A stretch of 64,000 bases of DNA from CAVRAW01 sp963716135 (GCA_963716135.1 OY970289.1:1736001-1800000), one strand, 5' to 3'. Shown: positions 9,994-20,410, numbered from the stretch's first letter. The notes: a model not told the origin generated them from the letters alone. Numbers and translations are program-made.

Positions 9994-12230
9994 ATGTCGC
10001 TAACCTTCCTCACGCCGCTGATGCTTGCCGGGGCCGTGCTGGTGGCGGCGCCGATTGTGTTGCATTTGATCATGCGGCAGCAGCCGAAGCATCTGATCTT
10101 CCCGGCACTGCGGTTTATCCAACGCCGGCAAGAGACGAACAAGCGCCGGCTGAAGCTGCAAAATCTATTGCTGCTAGCGCTGCGGTGCGCGGCGATCGTG
10201 TTCTTGGCCCTGGCATTGGCGCGGCCGAGCTTGCAGTCGGCCGGGTTCCTGGGAGATCGGGAAGCGCCGGTGGCCGCGGCCTTGGTGTTCGACACCTCGC
10301 CGCGAATGCAGTATCGCAACCAGAATCAAACACGCTTGGAAGCGGCGCAAGAATCGGCCGACCGAGTGCTGGCGCAGTTACCCAAAGATAGCGACGTGGC
10401 GGTGCTCGATTCGCGCAGTTTGTCGGGGGCATTCGCGGTGGATGCGGCCGTGGCGCGGCAACGCTTGGATAGATTGAAAATTTCCGCTGCCGCGCAGCCG
10501 CTGCCTGACGTATGTGAGGAGGCATTGCGCCTGGTCGGCGGCAGCACCAAAGCTCGCAAAGAGATATACGTCTTCACCGATTTGGGGCGCGCCGCCTGGC
10601 CGGCCGACGCCGCCGCGCGGCTTCGCGACAAGCTGGCCGCGAAATCCGACGTGGCGCTGTACGTGATCGACGTGGGTTTGGAAAGTCCGCTAAACTTCGC
10701 GCTGGGCAATTTGCATTTGTCGGCCGATGTGCTGGCCCGCAACACGCCGCTGAATTTGGAGACGGAACTGGTTCGTCTGGGGCCCGAAGAGGAAAGCGCG
10801 GTCTCGGCCTGGCTTATTGACGCCGATGGACAGCCGCAAAAGCGAGCCCAAACCACCGCCCGTCCGCTGCCAGATCAATCGGAGGTGATCGATTTCCAAA
10901 TCGACGGTTTGGACCAGGGAACGCATCAAGGTTATGTGCGGATCGCCGGCGAAGATAGTCTGCCCGCCGACGACGCTCGTTATTTTACTGTCGAAGTTCG
11001 GCCGCCATGGAAGGTGCTGGTCGCCGCGCCCAAGCCGGCGCTGCGTCGGGCTATTTTTCTCACCGAGGCTTTGGCGCCGGCTGCGTTCCGCCGCACGGGC
11101 CAGGCGCGCTTCGAATGCGACGTGGTTTCATTGGACGATCTGACCACTAAGCCTTTGGACGATTATGCCGCCGTGTGCGTGCTCGATCCGCCGCCATTGG
11201 CTGATTCCGTCTGGCAAACGCTGGCTCACTATGTTGACGGGGGAGGAGGGCTGGCAGTTTGGTTGGGGCGCAACTGCGCAGCCCAAAGGACACTCGGTCG
11301 ATGATTTCAACACGCCGGCGGCGCTTAAAGTGATGCCCGGGCGCTTGGCGCAGCAGTGGCATCGGCAAGATGCGTTCCTGGCGCCGCAGGATTATCAGCA
11401 TCCGCTGTTGGCAAAGTTTCGCGGCATCGCCGGCAGTGTGCCGTGGGATGCCTTTACCGTCTGGTCGCACTGGAAATTGGCCGATTTGGCCGACGGCGTG
11501 AACACCGTCATCCCGTATAGCAATGGGCAACCCGCGCTGCTCGGAGCGCAGCGTCGGCAAAGGGCGCGTGCTCGTGTTCACCACTCCGATTTCCGACGAA
11601 GCGACCGATAGCGATCTGTGGAACCTGCTGGCCGTGGGCGCCGAGCCGTGGCCGTTTGTGATGCTTTCCAACGAGATGCTGTTCTACCTGGTCGGCAGCG
11701 GCGAGGAGCGGCTGAATTATCTCGCCGGCGAAGCCGTCGTGATTCGCCTGCCGGAGGACGAGCGGCAATTGATCTTTTCGCTGCGCACGCCGGAAGGGGA
11801 AGAATATCCGCAGTCGGTCGATCAAAAAACCGGCAACCTGGTGATTACCACGACCGCCACGCCGGGCAACTATCAATTGCGCTCCGGCGGCACGCAGGGG
11901 GGCGTGCGCCGCGGCTTCAGCGTGAACGTGCCCGCCGCCGCCACCGACCTAGCGCGGCTGAACCACGATGAATTAGCCACGCTATTCGGCAAAGATCGTT
12001 TTCGCCTCTCGCGCAGCAAAGATGAAATCGAGCGCGACGTGAGTCTCGGCCGCACAGGCCACGAGCTGTATCCACTGTTGATCGTGCTGGTGGCGTTGAT
12101 TTTGGGAGGGGAACATTTGCTGGCCAACAAGTTCTACCGCCGCGATCCGCAGGGAGAACCGCCGCCCCGCACCGACATCGCCGCCCTGGTCGCGGAAACG
12201 CAAAAGCCGGAACCCGCGGAGGTCAGTTGA
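9994..12230 (+). CDS. BatA-like membrane protein with vWA-type domain, two frame breaks
   Basis: The third gene of the MoxR operon encodes a protein of about 745 residues. It opens with the BatA N-terminal membrane segment (MSLTFLTPLMLAGAVLVAAP, VLHLIMRQQP), a second membrane helix (LLLALRCAAIVFLALALARP), and a vWA-like region where DTSPRMQ stands in for the usual DxSxS. A glutamine-amidotransferase-like region lies near GGGLAVWLG, and a C-terminal membrane helix, HELYPLLIVLVALILGGEHL, precedes a short cytosolic tail. The frame shifts near 11268 (to AQPKGHSVDDFNTP) and again near 11545 (to RSVGKGRVLVFTTPISD); each fits one extra base. The pieces join into one plausible protein, so I treat it as one gene with probable sequence errors. 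Likely anchors the MoxR/DUF58 pair at the membrane. Confidence 0.82.
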
Positions 12231-12236
12231 TAGTCT

Positions 12237-12348
12237 AGAAAACACAGATGAACACAGATTAAAGGGATGAACACAGATCGGAAACTCGTGAATTGCCTTC
12301 TCAAAATCTGTGTTTATCTGAGTTCATCTGCGTTCATCTGTGTTCTCT
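12237..12348. repeat. Mirrored hairpin repeat E4 (period about 10) after the MoxR operon
   Basis: The left arm 12237-12279 (units like AACACAGATG) begins 7 bases after the BatA-like stop codon. The right arm 12306-12348 is mirrored. The word family is shared with E3. Stops occur in all three frames in each arm read outward-in. Confidence 0.85.
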
Positions 12349-12389
12349 TGACTTTCCATCTCTTGCATTGGTTTGGTTAGAATAGTTGC

Positions 12390-12809
12390 ATGTTCTCTCA
12401 GTCGGAACTATCCGCGTATCTCGACGAAGCGCTGCCCGCCGAGGCGATGGCGGCAATCGAAACGGCGTTGCGCGGCGATCCACAGTTGACCGCGCAGCTT
12501 GTTGAAATCATTGCCCAGCGCGACGCCGGGCAACATTCGCTGGGGGATATTTGGCGGCGCAACCGGCTGAGTTGCCCCACACGCGAACAGCTTGGGAGTT
12601 TTGTACTGGGGATTCTTTGCGACGAAGAGTCGAAATTCATTGCCTTCCACGTCGAGACTACCGGCTGCCGCTACTGCCGGGCGAATCTGGAGGATTTGAA
12701 GAATCAGCAAGCCGCGGCCGCCGATCGCGGCGCGGCGGAGGGTGCTTCCAGCCGCCGTCAAAAATATTTTCAATCCAGCGCCGGCCATCTTCGGCGCAGC
12801 CAGCGGTAA
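12390..12809 (+). CDS. Small conserved zinc-finger-like protein, possible anti-sigma type
   Basis: A 139-residue soluble protein. The N-terminal half is helical (SELSAYLDEALPAEAMAAIE, LRGDPQLTAQLVEIIAQRDAG). It is followed by HSLGDIWRRNRLSCPTREQL and a C-terminal ETTGCRYCRANLEDLKNQQ in which CxxC with nearby His and Cys could bind zinc. This arrangement resembles small planctomycete proteins loosely related to zinc-finger anti-sigma factors, but no sigma gene lies next to it. The C-terminal RRQKYFQSSAGHLRR is basic. It stands between the MoxR operon and transketolase on the same strand. No specific function is claimed. Confidence 0.7.
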   Translation: MFSQSELSAYLDEALPAEAMAAIETALRGDPQLTAQLVEIIAQRDAGQHSLGDIWRRNRLSCPTREQLGSFVLGILCDEESKFIAFHVETTGCRYCRANLEDLKNQQAAAADRGAAEGASSRRQKYFQSSAGHLRRSQR

Positions 12810-12944
12810 ATCTTCCGTCGGAAAGGCCCTCAATAACCTATGTTTGTGCGGGAATTGACGCTGCGCACAGCCCCCTAAACTCAACGTTTTCGCCGGAAAT
12901 TCTCAGGCTTCATGCTCAGCGTCGCGCCAAGCCCGGCGGCCAAC

Positions 12945-12965
12945 TGACCACCGACCACCGACTAC
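12945..12965. repeat. Solo period-7 array just upstream of the transketolase start
   Basis: Three 7-base units (TGACCAC, CGACCAC, CGACTAC) end 5 bases before the tkt ATG and occupy its Shine-Dalgarno window. No mirrored arm was found. Short, so confidence is limited. Confidence 0.45.
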
Positions 12966-12970
12966 TTCCC

Positions 12971-15044
12971 ATGGCCACGACCACCGAAACATCGTCCGCC
13001 ACCAACGTCGAACTGCTGACCATCAACACCATCCGCACCCTGTCGATGGATGCGGTGCAAAAGGCCAATAGCGGGCACCCCGGCACGCCGATGGCGCTGG
13101 CGCCGGTGGCGTACAGCCTGTGGCACAATGTTCTGCGATACGACCCGGAGAATCCCGATTGGCCGAACCGCGATCGGTTTGTGCTTTCCTGCGGCCACGC
13201 CTGCATGCTGTTGTATTCCGTGTTGCACCTGGCGGGCGTGCAGCAGTTGGATCACGAAGGCAATCCCACGGGCGAGTTGGCCGTGACGCTCGATCAGATC
13301 AAGCAGTTCCGCCAATTGCACAGCCGCACGCCGGGACATCCGGAGGCAATGGACACCAGCGGCGTCGAAACCACCACGGGCCCGTTGGGTCAGGGTTGCG
13401 GCAATAGCGTCGGCATGGCCATCGCCTCCAAGTGGCTGGCCGCGCATTTCAACAAGCCGGGCTACGACTTGTTTGATTTCAACGTGTTCGCGCTGTGCAG
13501 CGACGGCGATTTTATGGAAGGCGTCTCGAACGAAGCCGCTTCGCTGGCCGGGCACTTGCAGTTGGATAACCTCTGCTGGATTTACGACAACAACCACATC
13601 ACCATCGAAGGCGAAACCAACCTGGCCTACAGCGACGACGTGCCGGTGCGCTTCAAGGGGTTGGGATGGAACGTGATCAAGTGCGACGACGCCAACGACA
13701 CGGTGGAGCTGACCAAGGCCTACAAGAAATTCCTCCGCACCAAGGGAAAGCCGACGATCATCATCGTGCGCAGCCACATCGGCTATGGCGCGCCGCACAA
13801 GCAAGACACCGCTGCGGCCCACGGCGAACCTTTGGGGGCCGATGAAGTTGCGCGGCGAAAGAGTTTTACGGCTGGCCGCCGGACGAGCAATTCCTGGTGC
13901 CCGAGGAAGCGAGGCAGCATTTTCAGGAAGGCGTGGCCGTTCGCGGGCGCAAATTGCACAAGCGTTGGCAAACGAAGTTCCGCAAATACGCCAAGGAATT
14001 TCCAGAACTGGCGCACCAGTGGCAACTGATGGATCGCCGCGAACTACCGCCGGGCTGGGACGCCGACTTGCCGGTGTTCCCCGCCGATGCCAAGGGAATG
14101 GCCACACGAGTTTCCGATGGCAAGGCGCTCAATGCCGTCGCTCAGCGCGTGCCCTGGCTGTTGGGCGGATCGGGCGATTTGGCTCCTTCCACCAAAACGC
14201 TGCAAACGTTCGAGGGCTCCTCCAGCTTTTCTCCTGAGGATCGACATGGCCGAAATTTTCATTTTGGCATTCGCGAGCACGGCATGGCTGCGGCCGCCAA
14301 TGGCATGGCGCTGTGCAAGTTGCGCCCTACGCGGCCACGTTCTTTTCGTTCTTCGATTACTTGAAGCCGGCATTTCGATTGAGTTCCATCGGCCATTTGC
14401 CGGTGATTTACGTTTTCACTCACGATTCGATCGGCCTGGGGGAAGACGGCCCGACGCATCAGGCGATCGAACACCTGGCCGCCATGCGGGCCGTTCCGCG
14501 GATCGTGATGATTCGCCCCGCCGACGCCAACGAAGCCTCCGAAGCCTGGCGGGCGACGATGCCGATCAACGATCGCCCGGTGGCCTTAATTCTTACCCGG
14601 CAGAATCTGCCCACGTTGGACCGCAACAAATATGCTTCAGCCACCGGTTTGGCCAAAGGCGCCTACGTGTTGATCGATTCGCTGGCGATGAGGCCGCAAG
14701 TGATTCTGATCGGCACCGGCAGTGAAGTTTCGATCTGCGTGGCGGCCCACGAGCAGCTTACGCAGCAAGGCATTGCCGCCCGCGTGGTCAGCATGCCTTC
14801 GTGGGAACTGTTCGAGATGCAAGACCAGGCGTACCGCGACAGCGTGCTGCCGACGGATGTGAAAGCCCGCGTGGCTTGCGAGGCGGGAGTGCAGCTCGGT
14901 TGGGATCGTTACATCGGCTCTAGCGGCCGCTTCGTGGGGATGAGCACGTTCGGCGCCAGTGCGCCGGCCGCGGCCTGCTACAAGTTTTTCAACATCACGC
15001 CGGAGCACGTGGTGCAGGAAGCCAAAGCGGCGCTGGGCAAGTGA
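12971..15044 (+). CDS. tkt: Transketolase, interrupted by two single-base frame breaks
   Basis: Transketolase moves two-carbon units between sugar phosphates in the pentose phosphate pathway and needs thiamine diphosphate. The N-terminal ThDP domain shows NSGHPGTPMALAPVAYSLW, the GDG-type motif CSDGDFMEGVSNEA and WIYDNNHITIEGET. The middle domain has HFGIREHGMAAAANGMAL and THDSIGLGEDGPTHQ. The C-terminal domain ends in TPEHVVQEAKAALGK. The frame shifts near 13852, where VARAKEFYGWPPDEQ needs one more G in a GGG run, and near 14327, where RPYAATFF needs one more C. With both repaired the protein is about 690 residues, normal for the family. These are almost certainly sequence errors in an essential-type gene. 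The ATG at 12971 is chosen because homology starts at TNVELLTINTIRTLSMDAVQ. Confidence 0.93.
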
Positions 15045-15077
15045 AGCCAATTCACAAATCGACTTACGGCCGGCTCG

Positions 15078-15275
15078 CTACTTCTTGCTTTTCTTCTTGG
15101 GTTTCTTGGGCACCTTGGCGCCCTTCTTGCGGGCTTTCGACAATCCGATGGCGATTGCCTGCTTGCGGCTTTTGGCTTTTCGCTTGCCGCCCGGCCCACT
15201 GTGTTGCTCGCCGCGTTTGAATTTGTGCACCGCCCGTTTGACGGAGCGGCCCGCTGCTTTGCCGTACTTAGCCAT
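15078..15275 (-). CDS. Small basic DUF6496-family protein
   Basis: A 65-residue, very Lys/Arg-rich protein starting MAKYGKAAGRSVKRAVHKFK, with the conserved core SRKQAIAIGLSKARKKGAKVP and a poly-lysine tail. It matches the DUF6496 family of tiny basic proteins found in many bacteria, whose function is unknown. The size and charge would suit nucleic-acid binding, but that is inference. It lies alone between tkt (convergent) and the hemerythrin-like gene. Confidence 0.8.
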   Translation of the reverse strand: MAKYGKAAGRSVKRAVHKFKRGEQHSGPGGKRKAKSRKQAIAIGLSKARKKGAKVPKKPKKKSKK

Positions 15276-15367
15276 GATTGTTCTCCCTTAGTTCGCACGA
15301 ACAAGTGAACACTCATCGGGCCAATGGTGCAAGATTTGTACCAATCGTCGCGCATTCCAACTCGCCG

Positions 15368-16084
15368 CTAGACGTTCGGCGTGAACTGCGAGAGCTCGTA
15401 GATGCCAAGTTGCTTCTCGAGGCCGGCCACTTTGTCAACCATCTTCTCGAAACCGTCGTCGCCAAACAATTCGTTCTCCTTCTTTTCGAAATCTTCGCCT
15501 AGCGAATCGTATTCGTTTGCCGAAACGATGCCGCGGAACGCAGGAAACAGCACGGTGTCTTCGCGGGCTTCGTGCGGGGCGTACATGCGGTTGAACTCGC
15601 GGATGGCCACAGCGACTTTCGCCCGCTCCGCGGGGTCTTTGAGAGCTTGGAGATTAGCCCGCTGCAGGATGACGTCGGTAACCTTGCGCCCCGCCTGGTG
15701 CTGATGTTTGAGCGTTTTCACCAAGTCGGTCAGCGTGTTGGCCTTTTCGAATCGCGGGAACAGATAATCTTCTTCCAGCTTCTCGTGATAGTCTTCGACG
15801 AAGTGGCGAATGATTCCGGCCGCCTCGGCCAGGATTTCCGGCGCGACATCCTGCCTGGCGTCCCAGCGGCGCAGCATTTCGTCGTAGACCAACATCACTC
15901 GCTTGAGCACGCCATGCTCCCGCATTAAATCCTCGGCGGGCGAAACATCTTCTTCGGCGCTTTGCTTAGCGTTATCGTCCGCCCAGGCCGGCGTCGCCAC
16001 GGCCACTAGCAATCCGCTGCCGGCGATCGCCGACACGCGAAAAAACTCCCGACGACTACTGGCATCAGATGGATGACCTCGCAT
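15368..16084 (-). CDS. Tat-exported hemerythrin-domain protein
   Basis: A 238-residue protein. The start at 16084 was chosen because it gives a twin-arginine signal, SRREFFRVSAIAGSGLL, followed by AWA; an upstream extension to 16171 would bury the signal. The mature part is a four-helix hemerythrin-like domain with His/Glu ligands spread over LMREHGVLKRVMLVYDEML, HFVEDYHEKLEEDYLFPRFE, LKHQHQAGR and YAPHEAREDTVLFPAF. Such domains bind a di-iron centre and sense or bind O2 or NO. Export through Tat fits a protein folded with its metal in the cytosol. The gene is alone, and its partner or signal output is not visible. Confidence 0.87.
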   Translation of the reverse strand: MRGHPSDASSRREFFRVSAIAGSGLLVAVATPAWADDNAKQSAEEDVSPAEDLMREHGVLKRVMLVYDEMLRRWDARQDVAPEILAEAAGIIRHFVEDYHEKLEEDYLFPRFEKANTLTDLVKTLKHQHQAGRKVTDVILQRANLQALKDPAERAKVAVAIREFNRMYAPHEAREDTVLFPAFRGIVSANEYDSLGEDFEKKENELFGDDGFEKMVDKVAGLEKQLGIYELSQFTPNV

Positions 16085-16203
16085 GTGCACGCTCCTTATG
16101 AAACGAACCATCGAGCGCGCGGCAACTTTTTCCAAAACAGCGCGCAAATCCGACATCGCGAAAGACGGCACATTTTATGCGCAAGCTGCGATTAAAAATC
16201 GCC

Positions 16204-17840
16204 TTAAGGCGCGAATTCGTCCCATTCGCCGCGCACCAGCGGCAGCCTCGGGAAGAGAATTTCGCCCATGTCGAGGGCCGTTTGGGTGGAAGCCTTGATT
16301 CGCCCGGTTTCGGCGGTTTCGCGCACGCTGCCGTGGCCCAGGACCAGCCGAGTGAATTCCACGCGGCTGAGCGTCAGATAGCTGCGGCCCAGCCTGCCGG
16401 GGCGAGCGCGGAAGCCGCGTCGGGTGAAAATCAGCCGCCATTTCGCGCCATCGACCTCCAAGCCCAGCTCGGTTTCGGCCGGCAAATTGGCCGATTTTGC
16501 CCGCCCGTCGAGTTCCGGCCCCAGCAGCGTCAAGAACTTCAGCGGATCGACGATCTTGACCATGAACACTTCGTCATGGTCGGCCTCGTGGTTGTGATAA
16601 TGCCCCCCCGAGGCAGAAACCACTTCATGCAATGGATGGCCGGGCGGGGCGCTCACGATGATATCTTGGCGATCGTGCTCGATGGCGTCGCCACAGGCGC
16701 GGGCCAGCAGTTGGTAATCGGCGGTCGGATGCCCGGGCGCCGTGCATAGTTCGACCAGTTGCTCTTGCCGCAGCACGCCGAAGCCGACGATCGGCGCGGT
16801 CGTTTCTTCGAGTTCGAGTTTGTCGGGCCCATCGAGCGCCACCAGCAGCGAATCGTACGCTTGCCTTCCCACCAGCCAGCGCCAGTATGCATCGGTGCGC
16901 TCAAACGGTCCGTAGGCATGCTGCGCATTTTGCTGATACAAGCGCATGAGCGCGGGCATTTCGACGTGACGCCAGCGGCGGATGCTCAGCGGCCGCGCCA
17001 AAGCGCGCTATGTTCGCCGTGCAACCGGCCGAGCACTTCGCGCGCCTTGGCTTGCGAAAAACAATGCCGCCCGCACACGGCCCAGCCGGCGCGGCGGAAA
17101 AACTTTGGAATGCGCGTGCGCACCAGGCCCAAGGCCGCCCCCTCGCCGGCGATGCGGCGCTCCCCCTCGTGGAGCAAACGCGTGGCAAAGCCCTGCCCGC
17201 GAAATTCCGGCAAAGTGCCCAGTCCGTGGAAGCCGGCCACAGGAAATGTGACGCTGCCGAAATACATGGTGCGGTGCGTCAGGTGCAGATGCGAAAGCAC
17301 TCGGAAGCCGCGCTTGACCAGCAACCGATCGGTCGGTTCGTAGAAGGGATCCTCCGTCTGCGCCTGGAATTCATCGCGCGAGGGAGCTTGAAACACGGCC
17401 AGCAGCATGTGATACACCGCGGCATGATCGCCGCTGCGTCCCCATACCAGGCGGATTTCGTCCGAAGGGGGCGAATCGGCGAAGGCATCTTGTTGCACTG
17501 GGCCAACCAGCGCGTCGGCGAGTTTTGGCCGCGGCGGAACGGCCGCTGGATGAAGCGGGCGCGTTTTAGCCGGCGAACCGATCTTTATTTCTCCAGCCGC
17601 CAGCCGCCGCCCTTGCAACGATCGCTTGGAGATGCTCTTTGCCGCTGACTTCGCAATACGCAGCCGGCCGGTCGCGGCTTTGGCAGATTTTCCTCTTCGG
17701 CCAGCACTAGAGTGACGAGGCTGCTTATGGCCCAGAGATGGGGCGATTCGTTTTCCGCGCGCCGGCCGCCGTGCCACCGCCCTTCGTGCGGCTCCTGCCG
17801 CCGCCCTTCCTTGTACAACCCGCGAAGATTCCGGGTTCAT
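16204..17840 (-). CDS. Tandem-GNAT acetyltransferase with basic N-terminal extension, one frame break
   Basis: Two reading frames (16986-17840 and 16204-17001) join as ..HSALWRG / PLSIRRWRHVEMPALMRLYQ if one G or C is restored near 16990, giving a protein of about 545 residues. After a lysine/arginine/alanine-rich extension of roughly 110 residues, the first GNAT domain shows IRLVWGRSGDHAAVYHMLLAVF and the acetyl-CoA loop GLGTLPEFRGQGFATRLL. The second part (MARPLSIRRWRHVEMPAL..) looks like a second GNAT-type domain, followed by a C-terminal SCP2-like region (LGRSYLTLSRVEFTRLVLGH). The order recalls the Eis family of multi-domain acetyltransferases. The substrate is unknown. The basic tail could bind nucleic acid or be poorly structured. 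Confidence 0.72.
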
Positions 17841-17915
17841 AGCGAATCCCTTCTGCTAGTGGAACGATCCATCGCCGGCGATAACTTACACGGCCCGCCA
17901 GAAAATTTCCAGGAG

Positions 17916-19628
17916 CTACCCGAAAAATTTTGTCAAGAGCAGCTCGGGGAAGAGGACGAAGCCGTAGGCGCGCGACGATAAAACCGCTTCTCCATGCAGT
18001 TTTTCCGCGAGTTGGCCCGCCTCGGCGGTCCATTGTTGCCGCAGCGGACCGACCGAGGGCTGCAATGACTCGTTGGCCTGGCGAATGGCGCGGCAACGGG
18101 TGCGGGCGATTTCCGGCGTTTGCTCCGTGGCGATCCAGCGACGCTTTTCGGCGATCCAGCGCTCGGCATCGCCGGCAGCGGCGGCGTTCGCTTGATTCTG
18201 CTCGACGAAGCGCTCCGGATGGAACTCCAATTCGCGGATCCGCTGCCGCAGTTGCAGCAGATCGGCGGAGCGCGCGGGCTCGTGCGAAATCGGCAGATGC
18301 AGCGTGCCCGACACGACCATGTATCCTGGGGGCTCCAGACCGAAGAAGTCGGCGATCAAGCGGTCGGTCACCTGATCGTATTTCGCGCCGCCAATGCCGT
18401 GCAGGAACAAATCGCCCAACAACAACCGCGCGGCCAGCGTGGTGATCAGCGCCCGCGTGCGAATGCGGATGCCGCGCTCGGCCAGCGCCAACAACTGCTC
18501 GACGGCCGTCTGGGCGTCGCCGTCGGGAGAGATCGTGAGCGTAGCCTCGATGTCGGCGTGCGTGGTTAGCAGCAATTCGTCGCCCCGCTGGCGCACAAAC
18601 AATCGGTGCCGGCGTGAGTCGTCAGTCGACCAAATCCAGAAGGGCGCTTCTAAGGCGTCGCCTTCGGCGGTCAAATCGGGGGCGGGGTGCGCAACGGATC
18701 GGGTTTTGTGTTGGCGTCGATATTCCGCCAGCGCCTGGTTGTACACTTCCCACAACCGCGGCAAATGCACCAATAAGTGAGCGATGAACCAGTGCATGGC
18801 CGGCAAATCGCACACGCGGCTTTGGGGAATCTCGAGCGTTTGCAAACCCCACTCGGCAGCCTCCAATTGATGCCGCGCCTGCGACAAGCACGCGCCCAAA
18901 TTGCTGGTGACGCGGGAGCGTGATGCGGCCAGAGGCCAATACTTCGACAAGATGGGATTGGCAACCAGCGGCCGCAATTCATTTTCCACGCGCGCGCCGA
19001 ACGATGCAAACAAATCGCGATCAACAATTTCCCGCTGTTCAAACGGCGCCGCCCCGGCGGCTCGATCGAAGGGAATCGATTCCACGCGCGGTTCTTGAAT
19101 CGAACCGCCCGGCACCCGCAGCGCAACGCTTTTCACGGCGTCGCTGTCGATGACCAGATTGACGGCCACGGCGCGATGTTTCTCAGCCAATCGCGCCAGC
19201 ACAAAATTCTTGTACCACACGCCGGGATGAAACATCTCTGGCTGATGGCCGGCCAGGAACACCGAAGCGGCCTGGGCGGGCATCGTAAAATCGCGATAAC
19301 TGCGGGTGTATTGCAGTGCTTCCGCCAGGAGTTGTTCGCGTGCCTCGGCCGCCAACTGTGTTAGCCGACGTCCCTGCAGATCGTAGTCGCTGGCCACTAT
19401 CTGGCGCCCATTGGCGCTGGCCATATCGCCGGCCAGCGGAGGCGGGGGCTCGATCAGCTTCGCGCCGTCTTCCCGCGGCGCAGCCAGCCGCGAGATTTTG
19501 CTCGACCAATCGGACCAATGGAATGGCGCGGCGCTTGGATCCACGTCGACTCGTGATGGTTCGTTGCCGTGGGAAGAGACGGTTGAACAGGGTTCGGTGC
19601 TAGTTGAGCAGGCAGTCCCGCAGTTCAT
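17916..19628 (-). CDS. Conserved protein distantly resembling BshC (bacillithiol cysteine ligase)
   Basis: A 570-residue soluble protein. FLAGHQPEMFHPGVWYKNFVLARL followed by NLVIDSD resembles the BshC nucleotide-binding region (GGQQAGLLTGPLY, then FWIAGEDHD). RTRALITTLAARLLLGDLFLHGIGGAKYD resembles the later BshC block with RPRAL and GGPGEIAYW. Helical segments fill the C-terminus. BshC adds cysteine to GlcN-malate in bacillithiol synthesis. No bshA or bshB is near, and the DHD-type motif is changed, so a divergent paralogue with another role is quite possible. The start may lie downstream of 19628, because the first 60 residues look unstructured and Ser/Pro-rich. Confidence 0.5.
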   Translation of the reverse strand: MNCGTACSTSTEPCSTVSSHGNEPSRVDVDPSAAPFHWSDWSSKISRLAAPREDGAKLIEPPPPLAGDMASANGRQIVASDYDLQGRRLTQLAAEAREQLLAEALQYTRSYRDFTMPAQAASVFLAGHQPEMFHPGVWYKNFVLARLAEKHRAVAVNLVIDSDAVKSVALRVPGGSIQEPRVESIPFDRAAGAAPFEQREIVDRDLFASFGARVENELRPLVANPILSKYWPLAASRSRVTSNLGACLSQARHQLEAAEWGLQTLEIPQSRVCDLPAMHWFIAHLLVHLPRLWEVYNQALAEYRRQHKTRSVAHPAPDLTAEGDALEAPFWIWSTDDSRRHRLFVRQRGDELLLTTHADIEATLTISPDGDAQTAVEQLLALAERGIRIRTRALITTLAARLLLGDLFLHGIGGAKYDQVTDRLIADFFGLEPPGYMVVSGTLHLPISHEPARSADLLQLRQRIRELEFHPERFVEQNQANAAAAGDAERWIAEKRRWIATEQTPEIARTRCRAIRQANESLQPSVGPLRQQWTAEAGQLAEKLHGEAVLSSRAYGFVLFPELLLTKFFG

Positions 19629-19657
19629 AGGGGCACATCCCAGATGCTACCAGAAGT

Positions 19658-20410
19658 TTACTTCGCCCCCGGCCCACAAACAGAGGGTTCGCGAAACTGC
19701 CGCGGCGCCCCTGGGTGCAGCGCCGCCACGCTGCGATCCAGCACCTCGCGGTAATAGCGCAGCCGAGTTTCGGCGTTATCCAGCGAACCGCCGAACGATC
19801 GGGCTTCTTCCAGATAGATCAGCGGCACGGGAAGCTCGATGATTTTGAGGTTGTGATGGGCCGCCTGCACCCACAACTCCAAGGGCATGGCGTAACCGGC
19901 TTCCGTGATCTTCAGTTTCGCCAGTGCACTTGCGCGATATGCTTTGAAGCCGCAAAAGGCGTCGGTCAGTTTCAGCCCGAGCCGGCAATTGATTTCGGCG
20001 GTGATTTGTTCGTTGATCTTTCGGCGAGCGGCCGGCGGCGCGCTGTCGCCTGAAAACTTCTTCAGGTAGCGGCTGCCCGACACGATATCGGCTCCCTCGC
20101 AGGCCGCTACGAATTCGGGAATCATTCGCGGTTGATGTTGCCCGTCGCAATCGATCGTCACCAGCACCTCATAGCCGTTGCGCAGCGCATATTCAAAGGC
20201 GCTTTCTAAGCCGGCGCCGTAGCCGCGGTTGATGGGGTGCCGCACGAGATCGATATCGCTGCGCGACTTCAATAGCTCCGAAGTGCCGTCGACCGATCCG
20301 TCGTCGACCACCAGGACGTCGCTGCCAAAGCGCAGCACTTCGTCCAGCACCTGCGTAACGTGCTGCGCTTCGTTGTAAACGGGCAATGCGATAAGAGAGC
20401 GAAGCGGCAT
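19658..20410 (-). CDS. Family 2 glycosyltransferase (polyprenyl-phosphate glycosyltransferase type)
   Basis: A 250-residue GT-A fold enzyme of the DPM1-like GT2 group, which moves a sugar from a nucleotide to a lipid phosphate or another acceptor at the membrane. It shows ALPVYNEAQHV, VLVVDDGSVDGT, the metal-binding TIDCDGQHQP and the acceptor region GSRYLKKFSGD. No C-terminal membrane helices are present, so it is the short soluble form. The start ATG at 20410 gives the usual N-terminus of the family. It is followed by the BshC-like gene 29 bases downstream on the same strand. Confidence 0.88.
   Translation of the reverse strand: MPLRSLIALPVYNEAQHVTQVLDEVLRFGSDVLVVDDGSVDGTSELLKSRSDIDLVRHPINRGYGAGLESAFEYALRNGYEVLVTIDCDGQHQPRMIPEFVAACEGADIVSGSRYLKKFSGDSAPPAARRKINEQITAEINCRLGLKLTDAFCGFKAYRASALAKLKITEAGYAMPLELWVQAAHHNLKIIELPVPLIYLEEARSFGGSLDNAETRLRYYREVLDRSVAALHPGAPRQFREPSVCGPGAK

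Noticed and set aside
12551..12970. Upstream extension of transketolase to 12551
   Set aside because: The added residues overlap the small zinc-finger gene in another frame and have no family similarity. Homology starts right after the ATG at 12971.
13852..14327. Programmed frameshifting in transketolase
   Set aside because: The breaks lack a slippery heptamer with downstream structure, occur twice in one gene, and each is mended by one base in a short G or C run. Sequence error is simpler.
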